DNA of 16,141 nucleotides from Deltaproteobacteria bacterium (GTDB lineage Bacteria > Desulfobacterota > Syntrophorhabdia > Syntrophorhabdales > Syntrophorhabdaceae): positions 4,973 through 21,113 of the forward strand of contig DNYO01000317.1 in NCBI GenBank assembly GCA_003506795.1, read 5' to 3'. The notes beneath the pieces were generated by a model. That model did not search any database. It saw nothing but the letters and a program-made list of their open reading frames with translations, and was not told the DNA's origin. Positions 15,896 to 16,141 of the stretch are shown here, piece by piece. A program made the position numbers and the translations under genes. The number at the start of each line of letters is the position of its first letter. Positions within the stretch are counted from its first letter, which is position 1.

Positions 15896-15924
15896 GAACC
15901 CTGTTCGGGATTCAACAGGGGTTC
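15896..15924 (+). other. Strong hairpin in the crp-tRNA intergenic region
   Basis: GAACCCTGTT (15896-15905) pairs with AACAGGGGTTC (15914-15924), a 10-bp stem with one bulged G and the loop CGGGATTC. It could be the 5' stem of a plus-strand small RNA ending at the terminator near 16016, or a structured part of the region upstream of the crp promoter. Confidence 0.6.
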
Positions 15925-15979
15925 GGGCCGTCCGCGAGAATGATTGAGATTGCAGGGTAGCTGGCTTGCCTGCTGAATG

Positions 15980-16016
15980 CCGGGGGAGATTTATCCGGGT
16001 CTCCTCCGGTTTTTTT
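15980..16016 (+). terminator. Rho-independent terminator, plus strand
   Basis: CCGGGGGAGA (15980-15989) and TCTCCTCCGG (16000-16009) form a 10-bp stem with one G-T wobble and a 10-base loop, followed directly by seven T residues (16010-16016). It works only on the plus strand. No plus-strand gene lies between the crp start and this point, so its transcript is unexplained. Confidence 0.85.
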
Positions 16017-16060
16017 GTGAAAGGATGCCCGGGGGTTCGGGACTTCCCGCCTTTTCCGTC

Positions 16061-16090
16061 TTGACATCCGGGACAGGTTTGTATTATAAA
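16061..16090 (+). promoter_or_regulatory. Promoter of the tRNA-Gly gene
   Basis: A perfect TTGACA (16061-16066) is followed after 18 bases by TATAAA (16085-16090). Transcription should start near 16097, about five bases before the mature tRNA. This is a typical strong stable-RNA promoter. Confidence 0.8.
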
Positions 16091-16101
16091 AGACAACACG
16101 C

Positions 16102-16141
16102 GCGGGAATAACTCAGCGGTAGAGTGCAACCTTGCCAAGGT
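16102..16141 (+). tRNA. tRNA-Gly (GCC), 5' part, cut by window edge
   Basis: The 5' acceptor strand GCGGGAA (16102-16108), D-arm ACTC...GAGT (16111-16114 and 16122-16125) with AGCGGTA loop, and an anticodon loop TTGCCAA (16132-16138) carrying GCC at 16134-16136 are all present. This reads GGC and GGT glycine codons. The rest of the gene lies beyond the right edge. It is preceded by its own strong promoter. Confidence 0.94.

Larger units (their letters stand above)
15890..16016 (+). ncRNA. Candidate small RNA ending at an orphan terminator
   Basis: The roughly 127 bases between the crp promoter and the intrinsic terminator contain no credible protein gene but do hold a strong hairpin (15896-15924), a small GCAGG/CCTGC stem (15952-15973) and the terminator. 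I do not recognise a known RNA family: the signatures of tmRNA, RNase P RNA, SRP RNA and tRNA are absent. No convincing plus-strand promoter was found, so the 5' end is a guess. The terminator could instead stop leakage towards the tRNA gene. Confidence 0.35.

Noticed and set aside
15918..16041. GGGGTTCGGG occurs twice (15918 and 16032), resembling a T-arm core and hinting at a tRNA relic or attachment site.
   Set aside because: A 10-base GC-rich match is easily chance here, no other tRNA parts surround either copy, and no integrase gene is present.
15890..16138. An 82-codon minus-strand frame between the crp gene and the right edge.
   Set aside because: It runs through the tRNA-Gly gene, its promoter and the intrinsic terminator, and has no recognisable motif or ribosome site.

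Overview
The window is about 16.1 kb of compact bacterial DNA with fairly high GC. Genes overlap by ATGA/GTGA or sit a few bases apart. The gene content suggests a Gram-negative anaerobe of the deltaproteobacterial type (Desulfobacterota, perhaps Syntrophales or Syntrophorhabdus-like). This placement is an inference from gene content and protein style, not a measured result.

Region 1 (1-11244, all minus strand, read from right to left) is one long gene train for compatible solutes and glucose polymers. In order of transcription it holds a glucosyl-3-phosphoglycerate synthase-like GT81 enzyme, a small LapA-like membrane protein, a DUF5752-like protein with an internal duplication, a TreT-type trehalose synthase, TreZ, TreY, two tandem GlgC-family ADP-glucose pyrophosphorylase paralogues, and the first 96 codons of a GT2-type glycosyltransferase that runs off the left edge. 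The strongest promoter candidate (TCGACA-17-TATAAT) lies upstream of the GT81 gene. A perfect 18-bp hairpin separates treT from treZ and may divide the train into two expression units.

Region 2 (11245-12264) is a divergent intergenic region followed by a plus-strand HAD phosphatase of the mannosyl/glucosyl-3-phosphoglycerate phosphatase family. It is the natural partner of the GT81 synthase: the synthase makes the phosphorylated glycoside and the phosphatase releases glucosylglycerate (or mannosylglycerate).

Region 3 (12325-15827, minus strand) is a tight four-gene operon: a Crp/Fnr-family regulator, then DctP, DctQ and DctM of a TRAP transporter. DctQ appears to start at a CTG codon with its own ribosome binding site. 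The regulator lacks the usual Arg-Ser/Thr pair for a cyclic-nucleotide phosphate, and short palindromes sit over its own promoter.

Region 4 (15828-16141) holds the crp promoter region, a strong hairpin, a plus-strand intrinsic terminator with no visible gene in front of it (a candidate small RNA), and a well-formed promoter leading into a tRNA-Gly(GCC) cut by the right edge.

Together, regions 1 and 2 read as an osmolyte module. Trehalose can be made from glucan ends (TreY/TreZ) or from a nucleotide sugar plus glucose (TreT), and glucosylglycerate comes from the synthase/phosphatase pair. The two GlgC proteins could supply ADP-glucose to glycogen, to TreT or to the GT81 enzyme. No glycogen synthase, branching enzyme or TreX is in the window. 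No CRISPR array, insertion sequence or prophage gene was seen.
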